DNA of 64,000 nt from Micromonospora purpureochromogenes (GTDB lineage: Bacteria; Actinomycetota; Actinomycetes; Mycobacteriales; Micromonosporaceae). Position 1 is the stretch's first letter; each line of letters begins with the position of its first letter. Under the pieces are notes generated by a model. The model saw nothing but the letters and a program-made list of their open reading frames with translations. It did no database searches and was not told where the DNA came from. Positions 54,990-63,999 of the stretch are shown here, one piece after another. Where the stretch lies: the NCBI RefSeq assembly GCF_900091515.1, contig NZ_LT607410.1:124001-188000 (forward strand), written 5' to 3'. Both the position numbers and the translations under genes were made by a program.

Positions 54990-55466
54990 ATGACAACGCC
55001 TGAGTCCGACCGACCCGGCTTCGTGTTGCCGCTGCTGCTGCTGGCCGGCTTCCGGACCCTCATCGACGACCTGCACGCCGAGCTGGCCAAGCAGGGGCAC
55101 CCGGACCTGCGGCCGCTGCACGGTTTCGTCCTGCAGGCCGTCGGCGTCGACGGCACCACCGCCGGCGATCTGGGCCAGCGCCTCGGCGTCTCCAAGCAGG
55201 CCGCCGGCAAGACCGTCGACCGGCTGGTCGCGCTCGGCTACCTGGAACGCGCCGACGACCCCGCCGACGCCCGGCGCAAGCTGGTGCGGATGACCGAGCG
55301 GGGCGCGGACGGGCTACGCCGCTCGGCGGTCGTCTTCGACGCGCTGCGCGAGCGCTGGGCGGCCACCCTCGGCGCGGAGCGGGTCAGCGCGATGGAGGAC
55401 GACCTGCGCGCGATCGCCCAGCCCAACTTCTTCCGCCTCGACGTCCCCGGCTGGTTCGGCGGCTGA
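54990..55466 (+). CDS. MarR family transcriptional regulator
   Basis: A 158-residue winged-helix regulator: DLGQRLGVSKQAAGKTVDRLVALGYLERADDPADARRKLVRMTERG contains recognition helix and wing with the conserved D-x-R. It probably represses itself and the divergent AhpD-like gene through the paired operators. The ATG at 54990 is chosen; a TTG nine bases upstream is in frame. No Cys is present, so regulation by direct Cys oxidation (as in OhrR) is unlikely. Confidence 0.88.
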   Translation: MTTPESDRPGFVLPLLLLAGFRTLIDDLHAELAKQGHPDLRPLHGFVLQAVGVDGTTAGDLGQRLGVSKQAAGKTVDRLVALGYLERADDPADARRKLVRMTERGADGLRRSAVVFDALRERWAATLGAERVSAMEDDLRAIAQPNFFRLDVPGWFGG

Positions 55467-55486
55467 CCCGCCGAGTCCTGCTCGCC

Positions 55487-56986
55487 TCAGGCCCCGGCGT
55501 AGAGCATGTCGAGGTCCACCAGGACCACGTCCTCGCGACCGTTCGCCGCCCCCGTCAACTCCTCCGTGAAACCCTCCGCGCTCGCCAGCAGCAGTCGGGT
55601 GCCGCGCGCGTCGAAGCCGGGTCGCGGAAGCAGCAGCTCGCGCAGCCGCCCGAGCCGTTCCAGATCGGGTACGCCCAACCGGCGGCCCCACTTCACCTCA
55701 CCGATGGCGAGCAGGGGGCGGGGGCCGTCGCCGAGGGGCGGCTCGCCGAGCGCGACGAGGTCGAGTTCGTGACTGGTCCGGCTGGCGGGATCGGTCAACG
55801 TGGCGGCGCTCGCCTCACCGACCAACCCACCCAGGACGTCCGGATCGGCGAAGCGCACCGACCATTGCCGGACGATCTCCTCGAATCGCGGCCCGAGCAC
55901 CGCGCTGGCGTACCGGCGCTGTGACCGACGCCAGACGTCCCCGCCCCGGCGCTGCTCCAAAGCCGTCCAGGCCGGTCGCATCACCGCCTGGTAGAAGGTG
56001 ATGAGGGGTTCGGTGATCCGGTAGCTGCTGCGCCCGCTCCGCAGCGGATCCAGCTCACGGAGCAGGAGGCCGGCGTCCTCCAGCACGGTGAGCGGGTGTT
56101 GCAGCTCGTTCGCCTTCCGCCCGATGTAGTCAGCGATGCCGCCACGACTGGCGTTCCCCTCGGCGACCGCGGCAAGCACCGAGTGGTAGAGCGCGGTGTC
56201 ACGCAGGTCCGGGTCCTCCGCCAACAGGTACCGCGCCTCCCGGAAGAGCGGACGCGCCGGGTTGAGCACCGCACGGGTGACCCAGGCGTCGAAGTCCTCC
56301 AGCCCGGTCGGCGCGTCGTCCTGGACGTACTCCCTCCGGTAGGCCGGCGTGCCGCCGACGATGGCGAACACCTTCGCCGCCAGCGCCGGGTCTTCGATGC
56401 CCCAGAAGGTCGCCGCCGCGCGGTAGTCGAGGGGCTGGACCGACAGTTCCAGCCCGGCCCGGCCGCGCAGCGGGGCCGAACCGGCAAGGAGATTGCCCAT
56501 GAAGGACAGGGCCGAGCCGCAGAGCAGAAGGCGGGTCTGCGACCCGACCCGCTCCGGCCGCCCGGGCGTGAGGGCGTGCTGAATGATCGACGGCAGATCC
56601 CGTGCGGCGCGGACCAGGTACGGGAACTCGTCGATCACCACGGTCGTCGGCCGGTCGCGCCCGAGTGCGAGCAGCGCGTCGACGGCGCCGGCCCAGTCCG
56701 CGAGGTGGACAGGCCCGGGCGCGCCGGTGAACGCGCCGATCGCTTCGCCGAGCCGTCGGAGCGACTCCGCGGACGTCGCCTCCGTGGCGCCGAAGTAGAA
56801 GCCTCTGCTCGCCAGGGCGAGTTCGTACAGCAGTAGCGTCTTGCCCTGCCGACGTCGACCACTGACCACCCCGAGCGTGGCGCCCGGACGTTCGTCAGCG
56901 GCGAAGCGGGCCAACTCGGCCCACTCGACGTCCCGATCGAAGATCCCTTGCGGCTTCGCCAGCCCGGCCATGCCCGTCACCCGCAT
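55487..56986 (-). CDS. AAA-type ATPase with C-terminal nuclease-like (DUF234) domain
   Basis: A 499-residue protein like archaeal-type ATPase_2 proteins. The N-terminal P-loop is SGRRRQGKTLLLYELA (about 42-57) and Walker B VVIDEFPYLV, then a sensor-like LLLCGSALSFMG. A winged-helix part follows near 300 (NELQHPLTVLEDAGLL). The C terminus has GEVKWGRRLG, similar to the E-x-K of PD-(D/E)xK nucleases. Role unknown; phage defence or maintenance of mobile DNA is possible. ATG at 56986 is three bases from a 33-base palindrome; ATG at 56971 is also possible. Confidence 0.75.
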   Translation of the reverse strand: MRVTGMAGLAKPQGIFDRDVEWAELARFAADERPGATLGVVSGRRRQGKTLLLYELALASRGFYFGATEATSAESLRRLGEAIGAFTGAPGPVHLADWAGAVDALLALGRDRPTTVVIDEFPYLVRAARDLPSIIQHALTPGRPERVGSQTRLLLCGSALSFMGNLLAGSAPLRGRAGLELSVQPLDYRAAATFWGIEDPALAAKVFAIVGGTPAYRREYVQDDAPTGLEDFDAWVTRAVLNPARPLFREARYLLAEDPDLRDTALYHSVLAAVAEGNASRGGIADYIGRKANELQHPLTVLEDAGLLLRELDPLRSGRSSYRITEPLITFYQAVMRPAWTALEQRRGGDVWRRSQRRYASAVLGPRFEEIVRQWSVRFADPDVLGGLVGEASAATLTDPASRTSHELDLVALGEPPLGDGPRPLLAIGEVKWGRRLGVPDLERLGRLRELLLPRPGFDARGTRLLLASAEGFTEELTGAANGREDVVLVDLDMLYAGA

Positions 56987-56989
56987 TTC

Positions 56990-57022
56990 GTAGAAGTACA
57001 GTTCTTAGAAGTGTAGTTCTAC
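56990..57022. promoter_or_regulatory. AT-rich palindromic operator upstream of the AAA ATPase gene
   Basis: A 33-base imperfect palindrome bounded by GTAGAA and TTCTAC, made of two near-identical boxes: AGAAGTACAGTTCT and AGAAGTGTAGTTCT. Its A+T content is far above the surroundings. It ends three bases before the ATG at 56986, so a bound protein would block transcription. Confidence 0.65.
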
Positions 57023-57074
57023 ATTCTGCGGAGGGCGGCGGGACGCGCTGCGGCTTTTGGGTCAGCATGGCGGA

Positions 57075-57290
57075 ATGGACGACGCGTACGTGGTGGGTGA
57101 CCCGGACGGCCTCTCGCCCCTCCTGGCCGAGATCCGCGACGCGGTGGCCCGCGAGCTGCACGCCCAGCTCGCCCTGCGGGCGGAGCGGATCGAGCTGGCC
57201 GACGTGCCGGAGATCGCCTACCAGGTGACCCTCCGCGTGGACCGGGTCCTCACCGGCCGGGCGACGACGAGGGCTCGCCGAGCCGGTTGA
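57075..57290 (+). CDS. small hypothetical protein
   Basis: A 71-residue acidic protein, MDDAYVVGDPDGLSPLLAEI to the end, with a predicted amphipathic helix in the middle (IRDAVARELHAQLALRAERI). No motif or membrane segment. No clear ribosome binding site precedes the ATG at 57075. The codons are strongly G/C-ending, as in neighbouring genes. It might be real, since it lies in an otherwise empty gap. Confidence 0.45.
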   Translation: MDDAYVVGDPDGLSPLLAEIRDAVARELHAQLALRAERIELADVPEIAYQVTLRVDRVLTGRATTRARRAG

Positions 57291-57334
57291 CCGCCGCCGC
57301 AGCGCCGGCCCGCCGAGACGCCGGGCGCCGAGCT

Positions 57335-58546
57335 TCAGGGCGCGGCGAGCGCCGTGGTCGGAGCGAGCCGCGCCGCTCGCACCGCGGGATACAGCCCGGC
57401 CATTCCGCCGATCGCCACGGTCAGCAGCAGGGCGCATCCCGTCGCCCAGGCCGGCACCAGCACGGGCCAACCCTGAGCCACCGCGTACACCGCGGTCACC
57501 CCGACACCGAGTGCCGCCCCGGCCGTCCCACCGAGGAAGGACAGCAGCAACGACTCGACGAAGAACTGGAGTCGGACCTGTCCCCGAGTGGCGCCGAGCG
57601 CCCGCCGGAGCCCCACCTCAGAACGGCGTTCGAGCACCGAGATGACCATCGTGTTGGCGACCCCGACACCCCCCACCACCAGGGCCACCGCTCCCAACCC
57701 GAGGAGCAGCCGGGTCAGCGCGCGATTCGCCGCAGCCTTGGCCACCAGGGCGTCCGACGGTCGGGACACCAGCACCTCGTCCGGGTGCTGCGGGTTGGCG
57801 GTCGGCGCGAGAACCCGCCGTACTCCGGCGATCGCCGACTCCCGGGCCCGGACGAACACCGTGGTCGGATGGCCGTCGAAGGCGAGCCGATGCACCGCGG
57901 CCTCCCAGCCGATCAGCGCCGCCCCGTCCAGCTCGGGCGCCAGCGGTGCCGGTGCGAGGACGCCGATCACGGTGAACCACTGCCCGCCGAGCCAGACCTG
58001 GAGACCGGGCACGAGACGCCCCACTCCCAGCCAACCGGCCGCGCGGTCGCCCAGCACCACGGTGGGGAACTGCCCGGTGGCCGGACTGAACCACCCACCC
58101 TGCGCCATCCCGGCGCCCACCGCGTCCAGCAGGTTCTGCCTGGCGGCCAGCACCGAGATCCCGCCGGACTCCGCCTCCGGGACGAGATCGGTGCGGTACA
58201 CGTTGACCCCGGCGAGCTGGGCCACGCTGCTCACACCGGTGACCGGCCCGATCCGGCCGATCATCGCCTCCGCCTCCGTTGGCAGGCGGGCGTTACCTCC
58301 CGCGAACTGCTGACCAGGGGCGACCCGGAGCAGATTGGTCCCGATCCGGGAGAGGGTGCGGTCGAGGTCGGCACGACCGGAGGTGGTGATGCCAACGACC
58401 GCCACCATCGCGGCGATTCCGATGGCGATCCCGAGCGCCGAGAGGACCCCTCGCAGGGGCCGGGTCCGCAGCCCCACACCCCCGACCCGGACGACGTCGG
58501 CCAGGCCGAGCCGGGCCGGCCGGGGTGGTGACGATGGCGCGTTCAT
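57335..58546 (-). CDS. MacB/FtsX-type ABC transporter permease
   Basis: A 403-residue permease: one membrane segment at about 30-52, a large external domain (about 53-270), then three segments at about 280-300, 330-355 and 365-385. The C-terminal core [27 protein letters not shown] is the FtsX/MacB signature. The ATG at 58546 overlaps the ATPase stop (ATGA). It is the last gene of the operon that starts beyond 64000. Together with the ATPase and adaptor it forms a MacB-like efflux unit. Confidence 0.88.
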   Translation of the reverse strand: MNAPSSPPRPARLGLADVVRVGGVGLRTRPLRGVLSALGIAIGIAAMVAVVGITTSGRADLDRTLSRIGTNLLRVAPGQQFAGGNARLPTEAEAMIGRIGPVTGVSSVAQLAGVNVYRTDLVPEAESGGISVLAARQNLLDAVGAGMAQGGWFSPATGQFPTVVLGDRAAGWLGVGRLVPGLQVWLGGQWFTVIGVLAPAPLAPELDGAALIGWEAAVHRLAFDGHPTTVFVRARESAIAGVRRVLAPTANPQHPDEVLVSRPSDALVAKAAANRALTRLLLGLGAVALVVGGVGVANTMVISVLERRSEVGLRRALGATRGQVRLQFFVESLLLSFLGGTAGAALGVGVTAVYAVAQGWPVLVPAWATGCALLLTVAIGGMAGLYPAVRAARLAPTTALAAP

Positions 58547-59220
58547 CCGCACACCTCACGGTTGACCAGTCGACCGTCGGCCATCTCGATCCGGCAGGGC
58601 ATGCGCGCCGCGATGTCCCGATCATGGGTGATGATCACGATCGTGGTGCCCGTGGCATGGAGGTCGTCGAGGATCCGCAGCACCGCCGCGCCCGCCCCGC
58701 TGTCCAGGTTGCCCGTCGGCTCGTCGGCGAGAAGCAGCGCGGGGTCGCCGGCCACTGCCCTGGCGATGGCCACCCGCTGCCGCTCGCCACCGGACAGCTC
58801 GTGCGGCGCATGCTCCAGGCGGTGGCCCAGCCCCACCCGTTCCAGCGCCGCGCGGGCGGACCTGCGCCGTTGCGGCCGCCCCACCCCGGTGTAGAGCAAC
58901 CCTTCGGCGACGTTGTCCAGCGCCGACACCCCGGCGGCCAGATGGAACTGCTGGAAGACGAAGCCGATCCGCTGCGCCCGCAACGCCGACAACTGGCGGT
59001 CGGTCAGCGTCGCCACGTCGTGGCCGTCCACCTCGACCGTCCCGCCCGTCGCCCGGTCCAGCGTGCCGGCGAGATGCAGCAGGGTGGACTTGCCGGAGCC
59101 GGAGGGACCAACCACCGCCACCAGCTCACCGCGGCCGATCACCAGGTCCACTCCGCGCAGCGCCTGCACCCCGCCCGGGTAGTGCCGCGACACCCGCGTG
59201 AACCGCACTGCGGGCGTCAT
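58543..59220 (-). CDS. MacB/LolD-type ABC transporter ATPase
   Basis: A 225-residue ATPase. Walker [10 protein letters not shown] is at about 39-47, the signature [15 protein letters not shown] near 140, Walker [13 protein letters not shown], and the switch in [12 protein letters not shown] hydrolysis probably drives a mechanotransmission cycle as in MacB. The start overlaps the adaptor stop, and the permease start overlaps its own stop, so translation of the three is coupled. Confidence 0.9.
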   Translation of the reverse strand: MTPAVRFTRVSRHYPGGVQALRGVDLVIGRGELVAVVGPSGSGKSTLLHLAGTLDRATGGTVEVDGHDVATLTDRQLSALRAQRIGFVFQQFHLAAGVSALDNVAEGLLYTGVGRPQRRRSARAALERVGLGHRLEHAPHELSGGERQRVAIARAVAGDPALLLADEPTGNLDSGAGAAVLRILDDLHATGTTIVIITHDRDIAARMPCRIEMADGRLVNREVCG

Positions 59221-60296
59221 GCCGGCACACCGACCCGGACGCCCTCGGCCAGCGCGGGCCCCTCGACCTCCACCCGGCCGTTGGCGAACATGCCGACCTT
59301 CACCGGCACGATCCGCGTTTCCCCGCCCTCCACCAGCTCCACGCCGTACCCGCCCTCAGCGAGCGCCAGCAGGGCGGTCACCGGAACGGTGAGCACCGCC
59401 CGGCGTTGGGCGATGACGAACTGGAGCTGGACGTCCGTACGGTCCAGGGACGCCACCCGCTGCTGGTCGAGGACACGGACCAGCACGGTGAGCCCCGGAC
59501 CGGCCCCCTGCCCGTTCTGGCCTCCCGTGCCGGCCCGGACCTCCGCCACCGTCCCCGTTACCGGCCGGTCGTCGGGCAGGACCACGGTGACCTTCGCGCC
59601 CACCACGGCGAGCCGCTCGTCCGCGGCAGGCAGCTGCGCCGAGACGAGTCGGGCCGTGCCGGTCACGCCGACCACCGGCCCGGTCGACGGGTCACCGAGC
59701 CGGGCGCGGTGGTCGGCCACCCGTACCGGTCCAGCGGTGAAGAGGAGCTGGCCGGTACTGATCCGGCCGGTGCGGGCCATGCCGCCCGCTTCTTGCCATC
59801 GGCGGACCGCCCGGGCCGTGCCCGCGGTGTAACGGTCGTCCACGGTGATGCCGTCGTACCCGAGCGCTACGAGGTTCTCCTCCACCTGGCGCACGTCCCG
59901 GCCGCGGCTGCCGACACCCAGCTCCCGCCACATTGGACGGGGCCCGTAGAAGAGCACCACCGGCCGGTCGTCCACGAAGAAGAGCGCGCCGCCCCGCCGC
60001 ACCTCGGACCCGACCGGCGCGAGCTGAGTGACCGTCCCCGGCAACCGGCCCACCACCGCGGTCGGCTCGCCGAAGGCGAGTACCCCGCGGACGGTACGCA
60101 GGTCGGCCAGGTCGCCGCGGCTCACCACAGCCGTGGCCGGCGGCAGCCGGTCCTGTTCCTCGCCCCTGGTCGTGCCCCGGCCGACGCCAGCCGACGCCAT
60201 GGCCACGGCGACCACCGCCGTCACCGCCCCGGCCACGACGAGGATCCGAGCCCGCCGGGCCGGCCGGCGACGCGCCACCGGCAACGGTTCCGTCAT
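59217..60296 (-). CDS. membrane-fusion-type adaptor with peptidoglycan-binding domain
   Basis: A 359-residue protein with one membrane segment at about 18-36, then an HlyD-like beta-barrel/lipoyl region split by a peptidoglycan-binding domain. That domain spans about 127-170: [19 protein letters not shown], then [12 protein letters not shown]. Such adaptors are expected to link a MacB-like permease to the wall in Gram-positive cells, which have no outer membrane. The ATG at 60296 overlaps the signal peptidase stop (ATGA). Confidence 0.88.
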   Translation of the reverse strand: MTEPLPVARRRPARRARILVVAGAVTAVVAVAMASAGVGRGTTRGEEQDRLPPATAVVSRGDLADLRTVRGVLAFGEPTAVVGRLPGTVTQLAPVGSEVRRGGALFFVDDRPVVLFYGPRPMWRELGVGSRGRDVRQVEENLVALGYDGITVDDRYTAGTARAVRRWQEAGGMARTGRISTGQLLFTAGPVRVADHRARLGDPSTGPVVGVTGTARLVSAQLPAADERLAVVGAKVTVVLPDDRPVTGTVAEVRAGTGGQNGQGAGPGLTVLVRVLDQQRVASLDRTDVQLQFVIAQRRAVLTVPVTALLALAEGGYGVELVEGGETRIVPVKVGMFANGRVEVEGPALAEGVRVGVPA

Positions 60297-60736
60297 CGGT
60301 CGCCACCGCCGGTCGCGTCGCCCTCGTCCACCGCGGCCGACAGCCGCACCAGCACCACGCCGGTCACCGTTCGGGCGGGTATCCAGCCGAGCCGCCGGGA
60401 GTCCAGGCTCCGCGGGTTGTCCCCGCGTACCAGGAGATGACCCGGAGGAACCCGGTCCGCGTCCACCGCGGCGCGCAGGTCGGCCGGCACCGGTTGACCT
60501 GCGGTCGCCGCGACCCGCTTGACCAGGTGCGGCGGATCGCTCGGGCCGGCGCCCGGGTGGCCGAAGAGGACCACCTGACCCACCCGGCACGCCCGGCGGC
60601 GCACCGCCAGCAGGAGGTCCCCGTCGGAGAGTGCCGGACTCATGCTGCCGCCGTTCACCCGGACGACGAGCAGCCGCGGGCGGACCAGCAGCACCGAGCC
60701 GACGACCGCGACGAGAATCAGGAGCAGCCACGCCAT
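60293..60736 (-). CDS. minimal signal peptidase I (S26)
   Basis: A 147-residue S26 peptidase with one N-terminal membrane segment (MAWLLLILVAVVGSVLLV). Catalytic S31 is in NGGSMSPALSDGD and K73 in HLVKRVAA, followed by GHLLVRGDNPRSLDSRRLG. It is shorter than housekeeping LepB (usually over 200 residues). Its place inside a transport operon suggests a dedicated substrate, possibly the peptide whose end is at 63937. The ATG at 60736 is preferred to the longer frame upstream, which mirrors the lipoprotein gene. Confidence 0.85.
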   Translation of the reverse strand: MAWLLLILVAVVGSVLLVRPRLLVVRVNGGSMSPALSDGDLLLAVRRRACRVGQVVLFGHPGAGPSDPPHLVKRVAATAGQPVPADLRAAVDADRVPPGHLLVRGDNPRSLDSRRLGWIPARTVTGVVLVRLSAAVDEGDATGGGDR

Positions 60737-60747
60737 CCCGGACCGCC

Positions 60748-61305
60748 TCAGCCGGCCGAGCTGACGGCGGGGGCCGGGAAACGCTTCGCGCACGTCTCCT
60801 GCACGGCTCGGACCTGGGCCGAGTAGGGGTCGATGTCGCGCGGCAGCCGTTGCGTGTTGCTGTTGGGCACCGGGTCCGGCCACGCCGGGTAGCCGTTCTC
60901 CCGGATGCAGCGAGCCACCTGCCGGCGCACCTCGAACTCCTCCGGCGACTCCTGCCTCAGTTCACCGGCCGGCAGGAGCGACCGGCACGCGGCGGTAGCC
61001 TCCTCCATCCGCCGCGGATCGATGTCCGGTGCGGAGGGGCGGGCGGTCGCGTCGGGATCCGGGTCCGGCATGGCGACCCCGTGGTCTCGCATGCACTGCG
61101 CGTACCGACGCATCGCCGCGTCCACGCCGCCGGGCACGTCCGCCGGCAGGGCGGTGGCGGTCGGCCTGCCACCGACCGTCGCGATCCCGTCCCCATTCTC
61201 CGCCCGGCAGCCAGCCGCCGCAGGCGCCAGGCTCAGCGCCAGCACGACCGCAACTGCCCACGTGGCCCCCCACCCCCGGCGCCGATCCCCCGTCAACTCC
61301 GTCAT
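60748..61305 (-). CDS. lipoprotein with duplicated C-x-R-x2-G...P-D-P motif
   Basis: A 185-residue exported protein. The N-terminal signal ends in a lipobox-like AAAGC (C33). The body holds two copies of one unit. The first has C71 in CMRDHGVAMPDP and ends at C107; the second has C133 in CIRENGYPAWPDP and ends at C172. Each unit is probably closed by a disulfide. I recall similar proteins next to peptidoglycan-binding adaptors and MacB-type transporters in Streptomyces, but no function. The start overlaps the exporter stop (TGATG). Confidence 0.7.
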   Translation of the reverse strand: MTELTGDRRRGWGATWAVAVVLALSLAPAAAGCRAENGDGIATVGGRPTATALPADVPGGVDAAMRRYAQCMRDHGVAMPDPDPDATARPSAPDIDPRRMEEATAACRSLLPAGELRQESPEEFEVRRQVARCIRENGYPAWPDPVPNSNTQRLPRDIDPYSAQVRAVQETCAKRFPAPAVSSAG

Positions 61306-63290
61306 CACCCGTCCCCAGACGTCCGCGGGAGCCCGACGGCCTCCGCCTCGACAACCATCATCGATGCCGGTGGCGCGAGATCCAAGGGCCGACCGTCCCG
61401 CCGCGCCCGTCGGACCGGCACTGCTCCCGGGAACAGCGGCGACGGCACGGGCACCCGCTCGTCCTGGTATCCGGCAGCCTGTGTGGTGAACATTGTGGCG
61501 TACCCGCCGCCGGCGGCCATCAATTCGTCGTGCGTCCCCCGCTCCGCCACCCGCCCTCCGTCGAGGACGACAATCAGGTCGGCGTCGCGCAACCCACTGA
61601 GACGGTGGGAGACGAGCAGACTGGTCCGGCCCTGTCGGTGCTCCCGTACCGTGTGGTGGATCCGGTGCTCGGCAAGGGCGTCCAGGCCTGAGCTGGGCTC
61701 GTCGAGGATCAGCAGGTCGGCCCCGGTACGCATCAGCGACCGGGCCAACGCGAGCCGCTGGCCCTGCCCGCCGGAGAGGGTCACGCCCTGCTCCCGGATC
61801 GCGCCCTCGAAGAACAACCGGCTGACCAGGGTGTCGTACCCGCGGGGGAGGGCCCGGACGAATTCGTCGGCCTCTGCGAGGGTGGCCGCCCGGACGACGG
61901 CCGGCAGTTCCGTCAGCCGGTCCACGTCCCCGACGCCGACGTTCTCGCCCGCGGTCAACTCGTAGGTCATGTAGTCCTGGAACGTCGCGCCCATCCGTCG
62001 CCGCAGGTCGGCGACGCGAAACTCGCGAAGGTCCGTCCCGTCCCAGGTGATGCGCCCCCGCTCTGGGTCGTAGAAGCGGCAGAGCAACTTGATCACGGTG
62101 CTCTTGCCGGCACCGTTCGCACCGACGACGCCCAACGCCTGTCCGACGGGGATCCGCAGATCGACGCCGCGCAGCACCCAGTCGCCGGAGGGGTGGTAGC
62201 GGAACCACACGTCGTGGAACTCGATCGCGTCGCTGAGCGGAGGAGGCACCCGGGATCCGTCCGCGAGGTCCGGTTCCGCCCCGACGACCGCGCGGTAGTG
62301 CCGGAACAGCCGTACTTCGCGCGCCGCCGAGGCGAGCTGGCTGACCGTACCCCCGAACGCGCCCTGCACCCCTACGACCGCCGCCACGAAGAGCACGACA
62401 TCGCCGGCGCTGAGCGACCCCGTGGCGGCCCGGTAGACCACGGCCATCGCTCCCGCAGCCGCCAGCGCCGTGCCGACCAGCGCGTACCCGCTCTGGGTGA
62501 GCGCCGCGCGTTGCTCCATCCGCAGCTCGCGGCCGCTCGTCTCGCGAAGACCGGCGACCATCCGGTCGTGAAACAGCCCCCCGAGCCCGTACAGCCGGAT
62601 CTCTTTGACAGCGGCGAGGTTCGTGAGCAGCGACTGGTACGAGAAGCGCCGGCGGTGCATCGCCATCGTCGCCTCAGTGACGCCGGCCTGCTCGCGGGCC
62701 AGGGCGAACTGCGCCCAGACCGAGGCGGCGCCGACGATCAGCAACAGCACCGCCATCGGCCACCACACGGTGGCCACCACGCCCAGGAAACCGGTGGTCA
62801 CCACCATCACCCGTACGATCGCCAGCAGGAACCCCGAGACGCTGGAGGGTGCGGCGGCAGCCGACTGCTCGGCAAGGCGGAGCCGGTCCTGAAAGTCGGG
62901 GTCCTCGAACCGGGCCAGGCCGGGGAGCCGGTTGACGGCGCCGTACAGCTCGCTCTCGACTCGCAGGGCGATGGCCCGCTGCTGGGCTGCCGTCGCGAGG
63001 CTGGCCAGATAGCCCAGCACCGTGCCGATGCCGCCGAGGGCCAGGGTGAGGCCAGCAATCATGACGAGCCCACCGGCGTGGGCCGTCCGCGCGCCTGTCA
63101 GACCGTCGACGAGCAGCTTGCTCGCCCAGGCGGACGCGGCCGGCGTCAGCCCGCTGAGCGCCATCACCCCGAGCCCGGCCAGGCAGGCCGCGGGAGAGGC
63201 CGCCCAGCCGAGCCGGAGCGCCTGCCCGGCGAGCGCCAGGTGCGTCCGCGGTGGCAGCTCCGCGCCGTCCGCGTCGGGACGCTCGGTCAC
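61305..63290 (-). CDS. ABC exporter, fused membrane and ATPase domains
   Basis: A 661-residue exporter with six membrane segments (about 25-330) followed by an ATPase: Walker A GANGAGKST near 395, signature LSGGQGQR near 515, Walker B LLILDEPSSGLD. A tail of about 55 residues follows the ATPase. No peptidase domain (C39) is fused, so leader removal would need a separate enzyme; the S26 protein is a candidate. The family includes peptide and lantibiotic exporters. Its start overlaps the thioredoxin-like gene stop. Confidence 0.88.
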   Translation of the reverse strand: MTERPDADGAELPPRTHLALAGQALRLGWAASPAACLAGLGVMALSGLTPAASAWASKLLVDGLTGARTAHAGGLVMIAGLTLALGGIGTVLGYLASLATAAQQRAIALRVESELYGAVNRLPGLARFEDPDFQDRLRLAEQSAAAAPSSVSGFLLAIVRVMVVTTGFLGVVATVWWPMAVLLLIVGAASVWAQFALAREQAGVTEATMAMHRRRFSYQSLLTNLAAVKEIRLYGLGGLFHDRMVAGLRETSGRELRMEQRAALTQSGYALVGTALAAAGAMAVVYRAATGSLSAGDVVLFVAAVVGVQGAFGGTVSQLASAAREVRLFRHYRAVVGAEPDLADGSRVPPPLSDAIEFHDVWFRYHPSGDWVLRGVDLRIPVGQALGVVGANGAGKSTVIKLLCRFYDPERGRITWDGTDLREFRVADLRRRMGATFQDYMTYELTAGENVGVGDVDRLTELPAVVRAATLAEADEFVRALPRGYDTLVSRLFFEGAIREQGVTLSGGQGQRLALARSLMRTGADLLILDEPSSGLDALAEHRIHHTVREHRQGRTSLLVSHRLSGLRDADLIVVLDGGRVAERGTHDELMAAGGGYATMFTTQAAGYQDERVPVPSPLFPGAVPVRRARRDGRPLDLAPPASMMVVEAEAVGLPRTSGDG

Positions 63291-63829
63291 GCTCGTCCTC
63301 CGGCGCCGGCCGGCTCGGCGGCGGCGAGCCGGTTCGACGCGAACGCGACGGCACCGTCCACGATGCGCAGCACCGCCGGGTACGCAGTCACCCCGAACGC
63401 CTCGGCCACGGTGGTGTCGCCGGTGCCCACCACCACCACGCGGGCTCGTTCAGGCAGATCGGACAGGACCTCCCGGGTCTCCGTCTCGGCCACGTCGCCG
63501 AGCACGAAGACGATCAGCGGCCCCGGGTCCGCCGGGGCGGCGTGCAGGGCGCGGAGCACCTCGGCGCACGGCCCGCAGCCGGGCATCAGGAACACGGCGA
63601 GTGACGACCCGGAGTGGAAGTCCTCGTCGTGGACCTGCCCGCCGTCGAGCGTGGGCAGAGCGAACGGCCCGATCCGACGACCGGTCGCCGGCAGTGCGCT
63701 GTCGGGCTCGGTCCGGCGGCCCGACTCCAGTTCGCGGAGCCGCCGCACGACGGCGAGGGTCAGGGCGACGTTGCCGAGCAGGACAAGGGACATGACCGCC
63801 ACGACGGCGCCCAGAATGGTTGTGCCCAC
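63287..63829 (-). CDS. membrane-anchored thioredoxin-like protein (MauD/TlpA type)
   Basis: A 180-residue protein. Residues 5-28 are a membrane anchor, then a redoxin domain with the active-site motif C85-G-P-C88 in FLMPGCGPCAEVLRAL. The domain faces the outside of the cell and could make or reshuffle disulfides. A C-terminal Ala/Gly-rich end follows. The GTG at 63829 is used, with GAGGACCGAAG upstream. The longer upstream frame (MDLQLL) overlaps the peptide frame ending at 63937. Confidence 0.82.
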   Translation of the reverse strand: MGTTILGAVVAVMSLVLLGNVALTLAVVRRLRELESGRRTEPDSALPATGRRIGPFALPTLDGGQVHDEDFHSGSSLAVFLMPGCGPCAEVLRALHAAPADPGPLIVFVLGDVAETETREVLSDLPERARVVVVGTGDTTVAEAFGVTAYPAVLRIVDGAVAFASNRLAAAEPAGAGGRA

Positions 63830-63936
63830 CTTCGGTCCTCTCCCGCGGCCGGCCCCGCCGTGCCGCGATCTGGGATGGCCCCGCGGAGAGCGGCCGACTA
63901 GCCGCCCACCGCGGAGGCGCTTGGTCGAGCCGTTGC
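63830..63936 (-). other. short gap between peptide frame and thioredoxin-like gene
   Basis: 107 bases. It holds a small hairpin GCGGC-N6-GCCGC at about 63889-63905 and the ribosome binding site of the thioredoxin-like gene. A partial terminator here could set the ratio of peptide to downstream proteins; that is inference. Confidence 0.35.
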
Positions 63937-63999
63937 TCAGCAGCTGCTCTGGGTCTCCCGGCAGGTGCCGTAGCAGTTGTAGGTCCACTTGTAGTAGCT
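63937..63999 (-). CDS. C-terminal end of a Cys-rich peptide or small protein (partial)
   Basis: The frame is open from the window edge to a TGA at 63937-63939 and encodes SYYKWTYNCYGTCRETQSSC. All 20 codons end in G or C, strong evidence of coding in this genome. Three Cys residues (spacing C-x3-C-x6-C, the last being the final residue) and several Tyr, Ser and Thr suggest a secreted, disulfide-bonded or modified peptide. It precedes an operon with thioredoxin-like, export and signal-peptidase genes. The start and any leader are outside the window, so its nature is open. Confidence 0.6.
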   Translation of the reverse strand, partial: SYYKWTYNCYGTCRETQSSC

